Shown here one piece after another: positions 4,896 to 7,785 of a DNA stretch of 7,785 bases. Position 1 is the stretch's first letter, and each line of letters opens with the position of its first letter. The stretch comes from XN24 sp964462675 (GTDB taxonomy: Bacteria; Pseudomonadota; Gammaproteobacteria; Steroidobacterales; XN24): positions 1 through 7,785 of the forward strand of contig CAYWYS010000068.1 in NCBI GenBank assembly GCA_964462675.1. The letters run 5' to 3'. Position numbers and translations under genes: made by a program. Under the pieces are notes generated by a model. That model made no database searches. It saw nothing but the letters and a program-made list of their open reading frames with translations, and was not told the DNA's origin.

Positions 4896-5843
4896 TCATC
4901 CTCCGGCGCCGTGGAGCAGCACGGCGAAATGGTGATAGACCGGGATACCTACCAGGATATTGAACGGAAACGTGACGCCGAGCGAGGCCGTCAGCGACAG
5001 CGCAGGGTTGGCCTCCGGCAGCGCGAGGCGCATCGCCGCAGGCACTGCGATGTACGAGGCGCTGGCAGCCAGCGTCGCCAGCAGCATCGTGCCACCAGCT
5101 GACAAGCCGAGCAGCCAGCCCAGCGCCGTGCCGACCACGGCCCCGAACAGCGGAAAGAGCATGCCGAAGCCGAGCAGGAACAGGCCATGGCTGCGCAGGC
5201 TGCCGAACTGCGCCGCGGCGACGAGGCCCATCTCCAGCAGGAACAGCGCCAGCACGCCGTGGAACAGGCCGAAGAAAAGTCCGGCGACGGGCTGCAATGC
5301 CTCCGGGCCGGCCGCCCAGCCGATCAGCAGGCCGCCGACCAGCAACACGATGCTCTTGCCGAGGAACACCTCGTGCGCCAGCAGCTTCCAGTCGGTGGTG
5401 GCCGAGACGCCGCGCGCCAGCATGATGCCGACAATGATCGCCGGCACTTCGAGCATGACCAGCAGCAGCGGCATGTATTCCTCGAACGAGATCTCGCGCG
5501 ATACCAGCCACGCGACCGCGACCGCGTAGGTGCCGACGCTGACCGAGCCGTAGTGCGCAGCAATCGAGGCGGCATCGACTCGCGCGAGGCCCCCGAGCCC
5601 CCGCAATACCGGGTAGGCCATCAAGGGCAGCGCAAGGCCCATCAGCACCACGGCGATCATGGCGGGGAGCAACGTGAGCAGCGACTGCTGTGCGAGCTCC
5701 ACACCGCCCTTGAGCCCGATCGCGAGCAACAGGATGACGCTGAGAAACTCGTAGATTGCGCCCGGCAGCCGCAAGTCGGACCGCGCCAGGCCGGCCGCGA
5801 GCCCGAGAATGAAAAACAGGACGATCGGGTCGATCGAGATCAA
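4896..5843 (-). CDS. sbtA: SbtA-type sodium-dependent bicarbonate permease
   Basis: This 315-residue polytopic membrane protein belongs to the SbtA (DUF897) family of Na+/HCO3- symporters. Family blocks are clear: LPGAIYEFLSVILLLAIG then LKGG (27-47), AAHYGSVSVGT (95-105), SASYIAVPAAMRLALPEANP (261-280) and SLGVTFPFNILVGIP (287-301). About ten membrane helices are expected, arranged as two inverted halves. Cyanobacterial SbtA is about 370 residues; here the central cytoplasmic linker (near 143-162) is short. The next gene encodes the SbtB partner. The only in-frame start is TTG at 5843, which gives the normal family N-terminus (DPIVLFFILGLAAGLARSDL). No Shine-Dalgarno site is visible, and a CGATCG-ACC-CGATCG hairpin falls a few codons into the gene. 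Since the lipoprotein stop is only 13 bp upstream, translation is probably coupled to it. In a non-cyanobacterium it may feed carbon fixation or anaplerotic carboxylation; the window does not say which. Confidence 0.93.
   Translation of the reverse strand: MISIDPIVLFFILGLAAGLARSDLRLPGAIYEFLSVILLLAIGLKGGVELAQQSLLTLLPAMIAVVLMGLALPLMAYPVLRGLGGLARVDAASIAAHYGSVSVGTYAVAVAWLVSREISFEEYMPLLLVMLEVPAIIVGIMLARGVSATTDWKLLAHEVFLGKSIVLLVGGLLIGWAAGPEALQPVAGLFFGLFHGVLALFLLEMGLVAAAQFGSLRSHGLFLLGFGMLFPLFGAVVGTALGWLLGLSAGGTMLLATLAASASYIAVPAAMRLALPEANPALSLTASLGVTFPFNILVGIPVYHHFAVLLHGAGG
5822..5836 (-). other. CGATCG inverted repeat just inside sbtA
   Basis: Two CGATCG hexamers (5822-5827 and 5831-5836) separated by 3 bp can form a 6-bp stem in the sbtA mRNA. 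It starts 4 nt after the TTG initiation codon. It encodes Ser-Ile-Asp-Pro-Ile, so protein constraint alone could explain it. A structure here would be expected to lower initiation at an already weak start. Confidence 0.4.
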
Positions 5844-5856
5844 GATGCGGCGATCA

Positions 5857-6480
5857 CTACCGGACCAGCCCGTCGCGGCGCGCGCGGGCGGCGATCGCCT
5901 TGGCCGCCTCGTTGCTGATTTCCAGCCGCGACCCCAGCGGCGGGATTACCGTCTCGATGCGATAGAGCAGCGCGCCGTTCTCGCCATGGAACACATCGGT
6001 CGAGAGCGTCATGGTTCGCTCGGGTACCAGATACTGCGGATCTTCGAAGAATTCGTAGTCATAGCGAAAGAAATCCAGCGGCGTCTGGTCCTTGCGCTGG
6101 ACCTTGACACCCGCGGCCTCGCCGGTCTTCGCGATCTGCACCCGCTGGTCCAGCAGTCTCGTCACCATCACGAGGTTGGCGCCGGTGGCTTGCACGACCC
6201 GGGTCAAAGTCTCGCGATCCAGCGTTGCCGAGGTATCCATCTCGCGACTGCTGGCCCAGGCCGTGTTGCCGGTGCTCGTCAATCGCTCGACCAGCATGTC
6301 CTCGAACGAGCGGCGGACGTTCAGGTCCTTCGACATGCTGACCACGAGCACCCGGTCGGCCGGCAAACCGCTGCGTTCGCCATGCCAGGTGCTGGTCACC
6401 TGGGTGGACTGCGCGCAAGCGGCCAGCAGCGCCGCGAGAAGGCCAGCAAATGCGAGTCTGGGTGGTATCGGGTGTGGCAC
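5857..6480 (-). CDS. Small lipoprotein of unrecognised family
   Basis: This 207-residue protein has a lipoprotein signal peptide: N-terminus MPHPIPPRLAFAGLLAALL, then lipobox LAAC with the modified Cys at 22. Ala-Gln follows the Cys, so outer-membrane retention is more likely than an inner-membrane Asp+2 signal. The mature part begins STQVTSTW, then alternates predicted strands and helices: DRVLVVSMSKDLNVRRSFED, LVERLTSTGNTAWASS, TRVVQATGANLVMVTRLL, and a C-terminal region with LLYRIETVIPPLG and a final basic helix. The strand-helix pattern near the N-terminus is reminiscent of periplasmic CsgG/TolB-N-like alpha/beta domains, but I do not recognise the family and assign no function. The start is GTG at 6480: AAGGA lies 8 nt upstream (plus-strand 6489-6493), and no ATG is available between the promoter and the signal peptide. 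A longer reading to 6939 would run through the promoter and into the alcohol dehydrogenase. It is the first gene of the operon, 13 bp before sbtA. Confidence 0.85.
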   Translation of the reverse strand: MPHPIPPRLAFAGLLAALLAACAQSTQVTSTWHGERSGLPADRVLVVSMSKDLNVRRSFEDMLVERLTSTGNTAWASSREMDTSATLDRETLTRVVQATGANLVMVTRLLDQRVQIAKTGEAAGVKVQRKDQTPLDFFRYDYEFFEDPQYLVPERTMTLSTDVFHGENGALLYRIETVIPPLGSRLEISNEAAKAIAARARRDGLVR

Positions 6481-6507
6481 GTGGAAAATCCTTGGCCGGA
6501 GGCTCGG

Positions 6508-6536
6508 ATTATTCCCCCGCGCGGTGACCGGGGCAA
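6508..6536 (-). promoter_or_regulatory. Sigma-70-like promoter for the lipoprotein-sbtA-sbtB-tspO operon
   Basis: On the minus strand a -35 box TTGCCC (6536-6531) is separated by exactly 17 bp from a -10 box AATAAT (6513-6508). They match the TTGACA and TATAAT consensus at 4 of 6 and 5 of 6 positions. The transcript would start near 6501 and carry a leader of about 20 nt containing AAGGA before the GTG at 6480. This AT-rich spot stands out in GC-rich DNA. It lies in the 216-bp divergent region 6481-6696, the only intergenic region between transcription units that lacks a repeat copy. I found no comparably good promoter facing the alcohol dehydrogenase. Confidence 0.6.
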
Positions 6537-6696
6537 GGCGGCGGCCGGACGGCCACGAAAAGCCTGCCGTACCTGGCGCAACTGGGCTGGCAACCCCTGG
6601 AACTTGTGCCACACTCAGTGGACGACGCACGGTTATGGATGGCCGGCGGAGCTTTATCGGATGCCGAGCCGGCCCCGTTATGGGGAGGTTTACCCG

Positions 6697-7746
6697 ATGA
6701 AAGCACTCGTGTACCACGGCCCGGGCAAGCGCGCGCTCGAGGAACGCCCCCGCCCGGAAATCCTGGCGCCGACCGACGCGATCGTCCGCATCACGCGGAC
6801 GACGATCTGCGGCACGGACCTGCACATCATGAAAGGCGACGTGCCCGCCGTCACCGACGGCCGCATCCTCGGTCACGAGGGCGTCGGCATCGTCGAGGAA
6901 ATCGGCCCCGGTGTGGCCAGCTTCAAGCCCGGCGACCACGTGCTGATCTCCTGCATCAGCTCCTGCGGCCGCTGCGCCAGCTGCAAGCGCGGCATGTATT
7001 CACACTGCGAGAACGGCGGCGGCTGGATCCTGGGACACCTGATCGACGGCACCCAGGCCGAGTTCGTGCGCATTCCGTTCGCCGACAACAGCCTCTACCC
7101 GATCCCGGAAGGCTCGGACGAGGAGGCGCTGGTCATGCTCAGTGACATCCTGCCGACCGGCTTCGAGTGCGGCGTGCTGAACGGCCAGGTCAAGCCGGGT
7201 GACACGGTCGCGATCGTCGGCGGCGGCCCGGTCGGGATGGCGGCGCTGCTGACGGCGCAGTTCTACTCGCCGGCCGAGATCATCATGATCGACGTGGATG
7301 AAAGCCGCCTGCAGCGGGCCCGGAAATTCGGCGCCACGCAGACCATCGACAACCGCGGCGGCACGGCCCGCGAGGCCGTGATGGCCCTGACCGGCGGCAA
7401 GGGCGTCGATGTGGCGATCGAGGCGGTCGGCGTGCCGGCGACCTTCGAACTGTGCGAGGCCATCGTCGCGGCCGGCGGACACATCGCCAACATCGGCGTG
7501 CACGGCAAGCCGGTTCGCCTCGAGCTGGAGCGGCTGTGGTCGCACAACATCACGCTGACGACCCGCCTGGTCGACACGGTGACGACGCCGATGCTCTTGA
7601 AGACAGTGGCTGCGGGCAAGCTGCACCCCGAGCAGTTGATCACGCACCACTTTCCGCTCGACGAAGTCATGGAGGCCTACGACACCTTTGGCAATGCCAT
7701 GCACGAGCAGGCGATGAAGGTGATCCTGGTGAACCAGGCCGCGTGA
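6697..7746 (+). CDS. Zinc-dependent medium-chain alcohol dehydrogenase (formaldehyde-dehydrogenase-like group)
   Basis: This 349-residue enzyme belongs to the medium-chain dehydrogenase/reductase superfamily, in the FDH-like ADH group; it should oxidise alcohols, or reduce aldehydes, with NAD(H). Catalytic zinc ligands are seen as Cys38 in TTICGTDLHI, His60-Glu61 in GHEGVG, and Asp150 in LSDILPTGFECG. The structural zinc lobe is complete: Cys90, Cys93, Cys96 and Cys104 in CGRCASCKRGMYSHC. The Rossmann fold carries VAIVGGGPVGMAALL (GGGPVG at 175-180), and Asp199 in IIMIDVDESRL suggests NAD rather than NADP. The substrate is not predictable; short primary or secondary alcohols are typical. The start at 6697 has an excellent GGGGAGG 8 nt upstream; the frame stays open upstream to 5809 only because it overlaps the lipoprotein gene. 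It is divergent from the sbtAB operon, and its stop lies 9 bp before a dispersed repeat copy. Confidence 0.95.
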   Translation: MKALVYHGPGKRALEERPRPEILAPTDAIVRITRTTICGTDLHIMKGDVPAVTDGRILGHEGVGIVEEIGPGVASFKPGDHVLISCISSCGRCASCKRGMYSHCENGGGWILGHLIDGTQAEFVRIPFADNSLYPIPEGSDEEALVMLSDILPTGFECGVLNGQVKPGDTVAIVGGGPVGMAALLTAQFYSPAEIIMIDVDESRLQRARKFGATQTIDNRGGTAREAVMALTGGKGVDVAIEAVGVPATFELCEAIVAAGGHIANIGVHGKPVRLELERLWSHNITLTTRLVDTVTTPMLLKTVAAGKLHPEQLITHHFPLDEVMEAYDTFGNAMHEQAMKVILVNQAA

Positions 7747-7755
7747 TTTGGGGGT

Positions 7756-7785
7756 GGTGCCGGGTCGTAGTTTCGTAGTTATCGG
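7756..7785 (+). repeat. Dispersed GTAG repeat, copy 9 (right window end)
   Basis: This is a full-length plus-orientation copy with the tail GTAGTTATCGG. Its first 28 bp are the exact reverse complement of copy 1 at bases 1-28. It follows the alcohol dehydrogenase stop by 9 bp. The element may continue past the window edge. Confidence 0.93.

Noticed and set aside
4636..5511. Long minus-strand frame overlapping sbtA and sbtB in another phase
   Set aside because: The Arg/Ala-rich translation has no family features, while the overlapping SbtA and SbtB frames are clearly recognisable.
5809..6696. Upstream extension of the alcohol dehydrogenase frame by nearly 300 codons
   Set aside because: It overlaps the lipoprotein gene on the other strand. 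The ATG at 6697 has an ideal Shine-Dalgarno site and gives the exact family N-terminus.
6600..6696. Promoter for the alcohol dehydrogenase
   Set aside because: Candidate TTGTGC at 6604 and TTATGG or TTTATC further down have unsuitable spacing (over 20 bp) or poor matches; nothing met a reasonable sigma-70 standard.
6481..6939. Upstream extension of the lipoprotein frame on the minus strand
   Set aside because: It would bury the signal peptide and lipobox behind about 150 residues and overlap both the promoter and the alcohol dehydrogenase coding region.
1..7785. Repeats interpreted as a CRISPR array
   Set aside because: Copies are scattered at irregular distances in both orientations and separated by whole genes. 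The single 35-bp tandem pair has only a 6-bp gap, and no cas genes are present.
1..7785. Whole window as a composite transposon bounded by inverted repeats
   Set aside because: The terminal repeats are two of nine dispersed copies, no target duplications can be assessed, and the genes inside are ordinary chromosomal genes. An assembly break at a repeat explains the ends more simply.

Overview
The window is GC-rich proteobacterial DNA, most likely from an uncultured environmental gammaproteobacterium. That placement is inferred from base composition, from the types of protein present (a RAYT transposase with short dispersed repeats, TspO, a UPF0126/TRIC membrane protein, a FeeA/FeeB-like SGNH hydrolase), and from the compact gene packing. 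No rRNA, tRNA, CRISPR array or phage gene is visible.

Layout from left to right: (1) an exported M20D-type metallo-amidohydrolase, plus strand, 138-1448; (2) a REP-associated tyrosine transposase (RAYT), plus strand, 1603-2520, with a hairpin over its ribosome binding site; (3) a UPF0126/TRIC (YicG-type) membrane protein, minus strand, 2543-3163; (4) an SGNH/GDSL hydrolase, plus strand, 3287-4042; (5) a four-gene minus-strand operon read from about 6500 down to 4103: small lipoprotein, SbtA bicarbonate permease, SbtB PII-like protein, TspO; (6) a divergent zinc-dependent alcohol dehydrogenase, plus strand, 6697-7746.

The most striking content is a dispersed repeat of about 24-30 bp. Its core is GGTGCCGGGTCGTAG followed by TTTCGTAG and a short tail, and nine copies lie in 7.8 kb in both orientations. 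Every transcription-unit 3' end in the window lies in, or within about 40 bp of, a copy. Three genes (amidohydrolase, RAYT, SGNH hydrolase) take their stop codon from inside a copy. One copy is translated as the N-terminal segment of the SGNH hydrolase. Unlike classical REPs, a single copy shows no internal palindrome, although it carries two GTAG tetranucleotides. The RAYT is the obvious candidate for the enzyme that mobilises the family. The two ends of the window are exact inverted copies, as expected if an assembly broke at this repeat.

The four-gene operon joins a SbtA/SbtB inorganic-carbon uptake pair to a lipoprotein and to TspO. SbtA is short and SbtB lacks the C-terminal Cys-containing R-loop of cyanobacterial SbtB. 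The only intergenic region without a repeat is the divergent promoter region between this operon and the alcohol dehydrogenase, where a good sigma-70-like promoter faces the operon.
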